From assembly GCF_001314605.1 (NCBI RefSeq), contig NZ_LIHP01000004.1, forward strand, positions 434,001 through 498,000: a DNA stretch of 64,000 bases, in the 5' to 3' direction. Position 1 is the first letter of the stretch. Each line of letters opens with the position of its first letter. This document shows, piece after piece, positions 24,635-32,503 of this stretch. The position numbers and the translations under genes were made by a program. The stretch comes from Marinobacter sp. HL-58. GTDB lineage: Bacteria; Pseudomonadota; Gammaproteobacteria; Pseudomonadales; Oleiphilaceae. The notes under the pieces were generated by a model that saw only the letters and a list, made by a program, of their open reading frames with translations, had not been told where the DNA came from and did not search any database.

Positions 24635-26512
24635 CTATTCGTCATGCAGTACTGCGTAGATGGTTTCTGCCAGGTTCCTGCTGATTCCCTGAACCTTGGA
24701 CATTTCGTCGACACTGGCTTTGCGTAGCTCCTGAATGCCCCCGAAGTAACGGATCAGGTCACGGCGCCGCTTCGGCCCCACCCCTTCGATACCTTCAAGG
24801 GTAGACTGCCGGCGTTTTTTGTCACGCCTGGCCCGGTGCCCGGTAATGGCAAAGCGGTGTGACTCGTCACGGATATGCTGGATCAGATGCAAGGCCGGGG
24901 AGTCCGCCGGTACCCGGTAAAGGTCACCGGTCATGGCATCGATCAACTGTTCCATGCCCGCACGCCGGGTGACCCCCTTGGCCACGCCGATCAGCGGAAT
25001 ATCGGTAATTCCAAGTTCATCAAACACTTCCCGGGCAATGTTCAACTGGCCCTTACCACCGTCGATGAACACCAGATCCGGGCGCTTGCCCTCGCCTGCC
25101 ACCATGCGCTTGTAGCGCCGCGTCAGCACCTGGCGCATGGCGCCATAGTCATCGCCGCCGGTCACGCCTTCAATGTTGTAAAGGCGGTAATCGCTTTTCA
25201 GTGGCCCATTCTCGTCGAAAACCACGCAGGATGCGACCGTGTTTTCACCATGGCTGTGGCTGATATCGAAGCATTCCATGCGGGATGGCGTTTCGGGCAG
25301 GTCCAGCAGATCCCGCAGGGCCAGTAGCCTGCGGTACACGGTTTCCTTGCTGGCCAGGTGCGTCAGCAGTGTCTGGCGGGCATTGGTCATGGCCAGTTCC
25401 AGCCAGCGACGCCGTTCGCCGCGCACATTCTTGCGCACCCGTGTATCACGGCCCGCGGATTCTGTCAGCGCCTGCGACAACAGTTCCTGCCCGTCCACAT
25501 CCACCGGCACCAGAATGTCTGGCGGGATCTCCCGGCGGGTGCTGCCGCCGAAGTAATACTGCCCCAGGAACGCACTCAGCAGCTCGCCCTCGGACTGTTC
25601 GATACTGTATCGCGGGAAATAATCCTTGGTGCCCAGAACCCGGCCACCACGCACGATGATCACCACGATACACACCACGCCTGCATCCTGGGCAATGGCC
25701 ACAACGTCGGCATCGCCCCCTTCACCGTCCACACTCTGCTGTTCCTGCACATGGCGAAGGTGGTTGATCTGGTCCCGATAGGCCGCGGCTTTCTCGAACT
25801 CCAGGTTCTTCGACGCCGTTTCCATCGCTGTCAGCAGGTCCTGCAGGATCGCGGGGTTCTTACCCTCCAGAAACATGGTGGCGTGACGCATGTCTTCCCG
25901 GTAATCCTCGGGAGAGATAAAGCCCACGCAAGGGGCGGTACAGCGGTTGATCTGGTACTGCAGACAGGGCCTTGTCCGGTTCCTGAAATAGCTTTCACTA
26001 CAGGACCTTATGCGGAATATCTTCTGTAGAATATTAAGACTTTCCTTGACCGCACCCGAGCTTGGGAACGGCCCGTACCAGGTGCCACCACCCTTTTTCG
26101 TCCGCCCACGGCGGAACGTCAGCGAAGGGTAATCATCGTGGGAGGAAAGGTAGATATAGGGATAGGATTTATCGTCCCGCAGCAGAATGTTGTAAGGCGG
26201 CCGCAGGGACTTGATCAGATTCTGTTCAAGCAGCAGGGCTTCGGTTTCACTGCCGGTGATGGTGACTTCGATGGAGTTGATGCGGGAAACCAGCGCCTCG
26301 GTTTTCGGGGCCAGGCCGGATTTGCGGAAATAGCTGGTAACACGCTTTTTGAGGTTACGGGCCTTGCCCACGTAGAGCACGTTGCCGCCGGCGTCGTACA
26401 TACGGTAAACGCCGGGCCGCTCAGTCAGTTGCTTCAGGAAGCTTTTGGTGTCGAACTCCCTGTTGTTCTCTGCCCCGGCAGCATCAGCGGGGGAGTCAGG
26501 CCTTGTCGGCAT
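24635..26512 (-). CDS. uvrC: excinuclease ABC subunit C
   Basis: 625 residues. GIY-YIG nuclease domain at about residues 30-110 (GVYRMYDAGGNVLYVGKARNLKK), UVR domain in the middle (MET-SKNLEFEKAAAYRDQI), the second RNase H-like nuclease domain (ECFDISHSHG; FIDGGKGQL) and tandem helix-hairpin-helix at the C-terminus (LEGIEGVGPKRRRDLI). It makes both incisions in nucleotide excision repair. Its start overlaps the end of gacA by 17 bases, and the order gacA-uvrC-pgsA is conserved in gammaproteobacteria. Confidence 0.97.
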   Translation of the reverse strand: MPTRPDSPADAAGAENNREFDTKSFLKQLTERPGVYRMYDAGGNVLYVGKARNLKKRVTSYFRKSGLAPKTEALVSRINSIEVTITGSETEALLLEQNLIKSLRPPYNILLRDDKSYPYIYLSSHDDYPSLTFRRGRTKKGGGTWYGPFPSSGAVKESLNILQKIFRIRSCSESYFRNRTRPCLQYQINRCTAPCVGFISPEDYREDMRHATMFLEGKNPAILQDLLTAMETASKNLEFEKAAAYRDQINHLRHVQEQQSVDGEGGDADVVAIAQDAGVVCIVVIIVRGGRVLGTKDYFPRYSIEQSEGELLSAFLGQYYFGGSTRREIPPDILVPVDVDGQELLSQALTESAGRDTRVRKNVRGERRRWLELAMTNARQTLLTHLASKETVYRRLLALRDLLDLPETPSRMECFDISHSHGENTVASCVVFDENGPLKSDYRLYNIEGVTGGDDYGAMRQVLTRRYKRMVAGEGKRPDLVFIDGGKGQLNIAREVFDELGITDIPLIGVAKGVTRRAGMEQLIDAMTGDLYRVPADSPALHLIQHIRDESHRFAITGHRARRDKKRRQSTLEGIEGVGPKRRRDLIRYFGGIQELRKASVDEMSKVQGISRNLAETIYAVLHDE

Positions 26513-27161
26513 CGAGCAACCCGAGCCTGACCGCCATCAGCGCCAACTCAACGTCACTGGAAATTTCCAGCTTCTCGAAAATCCGATAGCGGTAACTGTT
26601 TACGGTTTTTGGGCTGAGGCAAAGCTTGTCGGAAATGTCCTGAACTTTCTGGCAGTCCACCACCATCATGGCAATCTGCATCTCACGTTCAGACAAACGG
26701 TCGAACAGCGACAGCTCACCATCTTCGTCCCGTGCGTCGCCCCCACCAAGCTGCTTGAGCGCCATCTTCTGGGCAATTTCAGGGCTGATATAGCGTTGGC
26801 CGGAGTGAGCCATGCGGATGGCCCGGACCATTTCCTTGATATCGGCACCCTTGGTGATGTAGGCCGATGCACCGGCCTGCATGACCCGTGTGGGATAGGG
26901 ATCATCCGCGCAGGCGGTCACAACAATCACACGAACCGCATCATCTATGCGAAGTATCCGGCGTGTCGCCTCCAGCCCGCCAATGCCCGGCATGCGGATA
27001 TCCATCAACACAATATCCGGGCTGTCCTTGCGCACGAAATCGATGGCGTCCTCACCAGAGGAGGCCTCGCCGATGACTTCAATGTCGGGGTTATCCGCCA
27101 GCATCCGGGTAATACCGGACCTGACCAGTTCATGGTCATCTACAACCAATACCCTGATCAA
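26496..27161 (-). CDS. gacA: response regulator GacA/UvrY
   Basis: 221 residues. Receiver domain with DD at 8-9 and phospho-acceptor Asp in VLMDIRMPG, Lys in YITKGAD; LuxR-type helix-turn-helix at the C-terminus (LSEREMQIAMMV, LSPKTVNSYRYRIFEKL). Partner of a GacS/BarA sensor, it switches on CsrA-sequestering small RNAs in relatives. Operon leader of uvrC and pgsA. Confidence 0.93.
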   Translation of the reverse strand: MIRVLVVDDHELVRSGITRMLADNPDIEVIGEASSGEDAIDFVRKDSPDIVLMDIRMPGIGGLEATRRILRIDDAVRVIVVTACADDPYPTRVMQAGASAYITKGADIKEMVRAIRMAHSGQRYISPEIAQKMALKQLGGGDARDEDGELSLFDRLSEREMQIAMMVVDCQKVQDISDKLCLSPKTVNSYRYRIFEKLEISSDVELALMAVRLGLLDADKA

Positions 27162-27262
27162 AACTCACCTCGCACGCGGCTTTATAGGAATTCGCGAATT
27201 GTACCGGTTAAGGCTGCCCGGCGGTAGATGCTTCCATCATTACCGGGATCCTGTCACAGCTT

Positions 27263-27514
27263 TCAGCCCGGTACGCCCAGGCTTGCGGAATTTTCAACCG
27301 GGTCGAACCACACCACCAGTTCCCCGCGCCGGACCGCTGATTTCACGCGCTCCCGCTCTGACATCGGGTTTTCGGTGTCGTTGAGCCCGTGATAACGGGT
27401 GCAATACTCATCCACCAGGCCATCAATCTGGTCGTCCGAGAGCAGTCCTGTCTCTACGACGAACTTTTCTTCCCGCGGATCCGCCTGGGACTGGCGGGCT
27501 GTTTCATCGGTCAT
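27263..27514 (-). CDS. small protein resembling YheU (UPF0270)
   Basis: 83 residues from the ATG at 27514; AAGGAG lies 15 bases ahead, rather far, so the start is not certain. The C-terminal 55 residues follow the YheU-type pattern: LLSDDQIDGLVDEYC, then SERERVKSAVRRGELVVWFD. Function of the family is unknown. Stands alone between gacA and the divergent azlC. Confidence 0.55.
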   Translation of the reverse strand: MTDETARQSQADPREEKFVVETGLLSDDQIDGLVDEYCTRYHGLNDTENPMSERERVKSAVRRGELVVWFDPVENSASLGVPG

Positions 27515-27655
27515 TTTCTGTGCCGCCCAAAACTCCTTATGGTAATGGGTTTGCCGCGATTGTAGAAGGCCACACCCTGCCCATCCAGCACACCGATGGT
27601 TCTCAACAGGCCCGGGTTTCTCTATCATCCCCTGCTTTCACGTTTCGGGACGAAC

Positions 27656-28360
27656 ATGAATCAGCCGGTTTTCCGCCTCACACTGCCCATCCTGTTTGGC
27701 TACCTGCCCCTGGGTATGGCCTTTGGCGTGCTGTTTACCACCCAGCTCGAGTACGCCTGGTGGGTCGCGCCTGTTATGGGCATTCTTGTCTATGCCGGCG
27801 CCGGCCAGATTCTTGCCGTCAGCCTGCTGGCTGCCAATGCCGGTCTGCTGGAAGTGTTTTTAGCCATGTTCGTGCTCAATGCCCGCCATCTTTTCTACGG
27901 GTTGTCACTGCTGGGACAATTCCGCGGGGCCGGGTGGCGCAAGGCGTACCTGATTTTCGGGCTCACCGACGAGACCTACTCCCTGCTGACCAGCCGGCCG
28001 CGAACCGGGAACAGGCAATATGAACAGGCCATGGATTTCCGCATTACGCTTTTCAACCAGTGCTATTGGGTCATAGGTTGTGCCCTGGGTGCGCTGCTGG
28101 GGGCCAATGTGGTTTTTGACAGCACCGGTATCGAGTTTGCCCTGGTGGCACTGTTCATCGTGCTGACCATCGAGCAGTACAAGGCCCTGGGAGACCTCTT
28201 CCCCATTGTGACGGGGGCGGCAGCCGCTGCAATCGCCATATTCTTGCTGCCTGCGGCTCACCAGCTGGTGGGGGCTATCGTGTTGGTCAGTGGTGTTCTG
28301 CTGCTGCAGTACCACAGGCATCGCAACACAGAGCCAACGGAGGGAACGGACCATGGCTGA
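27656..28360 (+). CDS. azlC: AzlC family branched-chain amino acid exporter subunit
   Basis: 234 residues from the ATG at 27656 (MNQPVFRLTLPILFGYLPLGMAFG). The LFGYLPLGMAFG and GAGQILAVSLL stretches are AzlC hallmarks, with about seven membrane helices. AzlC with AzlD exports branched-chain amino acids or analogues. The next gene starts inside its last eight bases. Confidence 0.9.
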   Translation: MNQPVFRLTLPILFGYLPLGMAFGVLFTTQLEYAWWVAPVMGILVYAGAGQILAVSLLAANAGLLEVFLAMFVLNARHLFYGLSLLGQFRGAGWRKAYLIFGLTDETYSLLTSRPRTGNRQYEQAMDFRITLFNQCYWVIGCALGALLGANVVFDSTGIEFALVALFIVLTIEQYKALGDLFPIVTGAAAAAIAIFLLPAAHQLVGAIVLVSGVLLLQYHRHRNTEPTEGTDHG

Positions 28361-28691
28361 AAGCTGGTACCTGGCAGGATTCATTGCCGTAGCCACGGTG
28401 GCCACCTTTGCCACCAGAGTGATCCCGTTCCTGTTCTTTCACAGGCACACGGAGCACCCCCTGGTCCGCCACCTTGGCCGCTATCTGCCAGCAGCAGTGA
28501 TGGCACTGCTGGCAACGGTATTCCTGCAACGCTCCGCCACCTGGAACAACGCTTTGCCGGGGCTGGATGCCCTGCTACCGGCCATTCTGGTGGTGACTAT
28601 CCACCTCTGGCGTCGCAACGCGCTTTTATCAATTGCATCCGGCACGATAGCCTATATGGTTATTGTGCAAATGAATCTGATACAGGCGTAA
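28353..28691 (+). CDS. azlD: AzlD family small membrane subunit
   Basis: 112 residues from the ATG at 28353. Four hydrophobic segments and the AzlD pattern (TFATRVIPFLFF; RYLPAAVMALLATVFL). Overlaps azlC, so the two are made together and form the exporter. Confidence 0.88.
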   Translation: MAESWYLAGFIAVATVATFATRVIPFLFFHRHTEHPLVRHLGRYLPAAVMALLATVFLQRSATWNNALPGLDALLPAILVVTIHLWRRNALLSIASGTIAYMVIVQMNLIQA

Positions 28692-28694
28692 ACC

Positions 28695-29294
28695 ATGGCC
28701 CCCGACAAGCCTTTTTCCCAGGCCTGCGAAAACAACAAGCAACCCATACTCGAGCGCATCCGGGACATCTTCTCCGAACCGGGCACCATACTGGAGATCG
28801 GCACCGGCACGGGCCAGCATGCGGTTCATTTTGCATCCGCACTGCCACACCTGGTCTGGCAGCCCAGCGACCGCCCCGGCGCCACCGGCCACTGTCTTGG
28901 CTGGATTGAAGAAGCCGCCCTGGACAATATTCGTCTGCCCATTGAACTGGATGTGGCCTCGGAGCGCTGGCCAATCGACCATTTTGATGGGGCCTACTCG
29001 GCAAACACCGCCCATATCATGGCCTGGCAAGAGGTGGAGGCCATGTTCGCGGGCCTGGCCAGAAGACTGGATCGCGGAAGGCCATTTTGCCTTTACGGCC
29101 CGTTCAGCTACGGTGGAACCCATACCAGCGACAGCAATCGCCAGTTTGACCGACATCTTCGCATTCAGGCGCCGCACATGGGCATCCGTGATATGGATGC
29201 TCTGCTTGAGCTGGCAGAGCGGACAGGATTCCGGATGGAGAACGACCAGGAAATGCCCGCCAACAATCGACTGCTGGTATGGCGTAAACTGTAA
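28695..29294 (+). CDS. DUF938 family SAM-dependent methyltransferase
   Basis: 199 residues. Motif I is ILEIGTGTGQHAVHFA, and the family-specific NTAHIMAW and CLYGPFSYGG segments are present. Substrate unknown. Starts three bases after the azlD stop. Confidence 0.85.
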   Translation: MAPDKPFSQACENNKQPILERIRDIFSEPGTILEIGTGTGQHAVHFASALPHLVWQPSDRPGATGHCLGWIEEAALDNIRLPIELDVASERWPIDHFDGAYSANTAHIMAWQEVEAMFAGLARRLDRGRPFCLYGPFSYGGTHTSDSNRQFDRHLRIQAPHMGIRDMDALLELAERTGFRMENDQEMPANNRLLVWRKL

Positions 29295-29324
29295 CCAGTC
29301 AACGGAGAAAGGGGGAGCCAGTCA

Positions 29325-29600
29325 ATGAGCCATCAGAGACTGTCCATGCTGATCAGCGGCAAGGTTCAGGGTGTTTATTACCGGGCTTCGGCAGCCGAGA
29401 AGGCAAAGGAACTCGGCATCACCGGCTATGCCCGGAACCTGCCAGATGGCCGGGTCAAGGTGGTTGCAGAGGGCTCACAGGCTGCGTTGATCAGCCTCCG
29501 GCAATGGTGCAACAGTGGCCCGCCTGCTGCCGAGGTTGATACGGTCAACGCCACCGAAGGCCCGGCAACCGGCGAGTTCGCCGGTTTCGAGATCCGGTAA
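29325..29600 (+). CDS. acyP: acylphosphatase
   Basis: 91 residues, the normal size. GKVQGVYYR carries the substrate-binding loop and catalytic Arg, and GYARNLPDG the catalytic Asn. Hydrolyses acyl phosphates in the cytoplasm. Confidence 0.93.
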   Translation: MSHQRLSMLISGKVQGVYYRASAAEKAKELGITGYARNLPDGRVKVVAEGSQAALISLRQWCNSGPPAAEVDTVNATEGPATGEFAGFEIR

Positions 29601-29611
29601 CCAGCACCGGG

Positions 29612-30559
29612 ATGACACTACTCGGAACCTTCCTGCACACCCTTGAGACCACCCTGCCGGTTTTCGCCATGGTGTTCATCGGCCTTGGTCTCAGGCGCCT
29701 GGGCTGGATCGATTCCGCTTTCATCAATACCGCGTCGGCACTGGTTTTCCGGGCCACCCTGCCGACGCTGGTATTCCTCAGTATCGTACGCGCGGACCTG
29801 GACACCACCCTCAACCCGGCCCTGCTGGTTTTTTTCGTTGCCGCCACACTGGCCAGCTTTCTGCTCTGCTGGCTCTGGGCGCTGAGAGCCGCACCCGTGG
29901 CAGACCGCGGGGTTTACGTTCAGGGCGCGTTCCGCGGTAACTGTGGCATTGTCGGCCTCGCCCTCGCGGCCAGCCTCTATGGCGATTACGGCCTTTCCGC
30001 CGGTGGCCTGCTACTGGGTGTGGTGATCATTTCCTACAACGCACTTTCAGTGATAGTGCTGACCACCTATCAACCGGGGCAATCCGCCAGCTGGGCGCGC
30101 ATTCTCGGGGATATTGTCCGCAACCCTCTGATCCTGGCGGTGGTGATTGCGGTACCATTTGCATGGTCCGGCCAGAGCCTGCCCACCTGGCTGATGACCA
30201 GCGGTGATTACTTCGCCTCCCTCACCCTGCCCCTGGCGCTGCTGTGCATCGGTGGTACCCTGTCGCTGAGCGCCATGCGCAATGATCGCAAGCTGGCTGT
30301 CAGCGCCAGTGTCATGAAGATGGTGACACTGCCGGTTCTATGCACACTGGCAGCCTGGCTGGCCGGATTCGAAGGCCGCGAGCTTGGCCTGATGTTCCTG
30401 TTCTTTGCCAGCCCGACCGCAGCGGCCAGTTTCGTGATGGTCAAGGCGCTGGGTGGCAATGATCGCCTGGCGGCCAATATCGTGGCGCTGTCCACACTCA
30501 TGGCCAGCATTACGGTGACTGTTGGCGTGTTTGTTCTGCGCAGCGCAGGTATTGCCTGA
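29612..30559 (+). CDS. AEC family transporter
   Basis: 315 residues with about ten hydrophobic segments in the two-half layout of the auxin efflux carrier family. The first half starts with TTLPVFAMVFIGLGLRRLG, and the second half has the FLFFASPTAAASFVMVKALGG signature. Twelve bases after acyP. Probably exports or imports a small organic acid; substrate not readable. Confidence 0.85.
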   Translation: MTLLGTFLHTLETTLPVFAMVFIGLGLRRLGWIDSAFINTASALVFRATLPTLVFLSIVRADLDTTLNPALLVFFVAATLASFLLCWLWALRAAPVADRGVYVQGAFRGNCGIVGLALAASLYGDYGLSAGGLLLGVVIISYNALSVIVLTTYQPGQSASWARILGDIVRNPLILAVVIAVPFAWSGQSLPTWLMTSGDYFASLTLPLALLCIGGTLSLSAMRNDRKLAVSASVMKMVTLPVLCTLAAWLAGFEGRELGLMFLFFASPTAAASFVMVKALGGNDRLAANIVALSTLMASITVTVGVFVLRSAGIA

Positions 30560-30676
30560 ACACGCTTAATGCATAAACAGGATACAGGATTTACATTGTG
30601 AACCGGGATTCAGAAATTCATTCAGGCCCGGGCCAGCGTAACTGCGCTTTTCTTCGAGTGGTAATCGGTGATCCAC

Positions 30677-31693
30677 ATGAACAACATTCTGGACAAACTC
30701 GCTGTCACTGTCACTGAAGAGCAGGATCTCGGATCACTGGTCCGGTCGCTGCTTGAACTCCTGGAAGCCGTTACGGGGCTTGAGTCCACCTACCTCACAT
30801 CCGTCGATCAGGATGAGGGCGTTCAGCGGATTATCTTCTCCCGCAACAGCAAACAACTCGATATCCCCGAAGGCCTGACGGTTCCGTGGGGAGACACGCT
30901 TTGCAAACGCGCACTCGATGAAGGACAGATGTACTCGGACAATGTCAGCGCCGACTGGGGAGACTCCGAAGCGGCCAGAGCCCTTGGGCTGAGAACCTAC
31001 ATCAGCGAACCGGTCTGCATTGGTGAGAACGAGTTGTATGGCACCCTTTGCGGTGCGAGCCGGGATAAAATCAGGGTGTCGGATCACGCACGCCGCCTGT
31101 TGTCCCTCTTCGGCAAGCTCATTGCCCGGCAACTGGAAAGGGATCAGTTGCTGGCAACCCTCAGGCGGGAACATATTACCCTGACCCAGTATGCCCTGAC
31201 CGATCCACTGACCGGCATTCCCAACAGGCGCGCAATGGAGGCCGAGCTTAAAAGGTCATTGGCCAATGCAAGGCGAACCGACAATGCCGTACATCTGGCG
31301 TTTATTGATCTGGATGGCTTCAAGGCTATCAATGACGAGCATGGGCACGACGCCGGTGACCGTTTTCTTATCGAGATGGCAAGGTCCCTTAAAAGCGGAA
31401 TCCAGGAAGGCGATCTGGTTGCACGAATCGGTGGTGATGAGTTTGTTGTATTCGGTGGCGCCTGCGCCGGCGACCATAAAGCCGGCCGAACCGCCATCCG
31501 GAAACGGCTTGAGGAGCTCACCAGGGGGACGTTCAATCTGGGAACCACTACAATCAACTACGCCGGGGCGAGCGTGGGGGTTGTGACTTCAGAACCAGGG
31601 GTGGAAAACCCGGACGACATGCTGAGACAAGCCGACGAGGAAATGTATGCCATCAAGCAAGAAAGGCGATTGCGAACGGCGCAAGAGGCCTGA
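30677..31693 (+). CDS. GAF-GGDEF diguanylate cyclase
   Basis: 338 residues from the ATG at 30677, after GGTGA; a GTG three codons earlier is possible. N-terminal GAF-like sensor domain to about residue 160, then a full GGDEF domain: DPLTGIPNRRAME, IDLDGFKAINDEHGHDAGD and ARIGGDEFVVFG, the active-site loop being intact. Makes cyclic di-GMP. No RxxD inhibition site is seen at the usual place. Confidence 0.9.
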   Translation: MNNILDKLAVTVTEEQDLGSLVRSLLELLEAVTGLESTYLTSVDQDEGVQRIIFSRNSKQLDIPEGLTVPWGDTLCKRALDEGQMYSDNVSADWGDSEAARALGLRTYISEPVCIGENELYGTLCGASRDKIRVSDHARRLLSLFGKLIARQLERDQLLATLRREHITLTQYALTDPLTGIPNRRAMEAELKRSLANARRTDNAVHLAFIDLDGFKAINDEHGHDAGDRFLIEMARSLKSGIQEGDLVARIGGDEFVVFGGACAGDHKAGRTAIRKRLEELTRGTFNLGTTTINYAGASVGVVTSEPGVENPDDMLRQADEEMYAIKQERRLRTAQEA

Positions 31694-31703
31694 GAAGCAA
31701 TAG

Positions 31704-31762
31704 GCCAGTAAAAAACCTCAGCATTTCTGCTGGGGTTTGTTATTGGCGGAGAGGGAGGGATT
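31704..31762. repeat. first copy of 59-base tRNA-Ser tail/terminator repeat
   Basis: Matches 31879-31937 at all but about three positions, 175 bases apart. It contains the hairpin terminator and the last 18 or so bases of tRNA-Ser, without the rest of the tRNA. Confidence 0.9.
31716..31740 (+). terminator. intrinsic terminator after the diguanylate cyclase
   Basis: Eight-pair stem (CCTCAGCA with TGCTGGGG, one G-U pair), 4-base loop, then TTTGTTATT. Lies 23 bases after the stop at 31693. Confidence 0.75.
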
Positions 31763-31878
31763 ATTCGGGCCTTCGGCCCTCACCCCTTCGGGGCCGTCGT
31801 CGCTTTGCTCCGACGTTCCTCAGCCTGCTTTGCAGGCTTCGGTCGAACCCGCGAGGGTTCTTCTTACCCTGCCAATCA
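31763..31878. other. GC-rich spacer with nested hairpins
   Basis: Unit between the two 59-base repeats. It holds several short palindromes one after another (GGGCCTTCGGCCC, CCCCTTCGGGG, GCCTGCTTTGCAGGC, AACCCGCGAGGGTT), some built on stable UUCG-type loops. No coding capacity. Looks like a tRNA-downstream repeat unit. Confidence 0.6.
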
Positions 31879-31884
31879 GCCAAT

Positions 31885-31914
31885 AAAAAACCCCAGCAAT
31901 TCTGCTGGGGTTTG
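31885..31914 (-). terminator. intrinsic terminator of tRNA-Ser
   Basis: Perfect eight-pair stem CCCCAGCA/TGCTGGGG with a 4-base loop. Read on the minus strand it is followed by six T, placing termination just behind the tRNA. Confidence 0.85.
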
Positions 31915-31918
31915 TTAT

Positions 31919-32009
31919 TGGCGGAGAGGGAGGGATTCGAACCCTCGATACGCTATTAACGTATACACACTTTCCAGGCGTGCGCCTTCAGCCACTCGGC
32001 CACCTCTCC
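31919..32009 (-). tRNA. tRNA-Ser(GGA)
   Basis: Minus strand, 91 bases with CCA. Acceptor GGAGAGG, anticodon GGA in CTGGAAA, long variable arm (class II) and T-loop GGTTCGAATCC. Its 3' end is inside the second copy of the 59-base repeat. Confidence 0.95.
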
Positions 32010-32136
32010 AAAAACTTTTCAATAAACTGTTCCAAATCAGCAACGTCGTCGCTCATTTGAGGGCGCAAACTCTAATGGTTTTATCCGGGTTTGGCAACTC
32101 CAATTTTTAAATCCCTTTCCTGAAAGACTTTGAAGC

Positions 32137-32343
32137 CTAACGATTGAACAGGTTCAGAACGATCGTCAGCAGGATGCTGACCAGAATCATGGACGTGATG
32201 GGTATGAACACCTGGCTCTTGTCAGAGCGGATGTTGATGTCCCCGGGCAGTTTGCCGAACCACTGGAACAGCCAGGGTGCGAAGTGGACCAGCAGACCCA
32301 GGACTACCAGTGCAATGCCTGCGATGATCAGCCAGCGTGACAT
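32137..32343 (-). CDS. DUF2905 family small membrane protein
   Basis: 68 residues with two membrane helices joined by the family signature FGKLPGDINIRSD. Function unknown. Stands alone. Confidence 0.88.
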   Translation of the reverse strand: MSRWLIIAGIALVVLGLLVHFAPWLFQWFGKLPGDINIRSDKSQVFIPITSMILVSILLTIVLNLFNR

Positions 32344-32503
32344 AGGAGCTCCGGTGAAACTGAATGGGTTGAGCCATTAATGCCATTGATATTCGGTGAT
32401 TAGTAAAGATCACTTCAACCCCCGGCTCCGGCGGTCTAGGCTATTGTGTCCACCAAGGATATCAATACGAAGAACAACATTCCCGAAGAGGATACCCCGA
32501 TCC

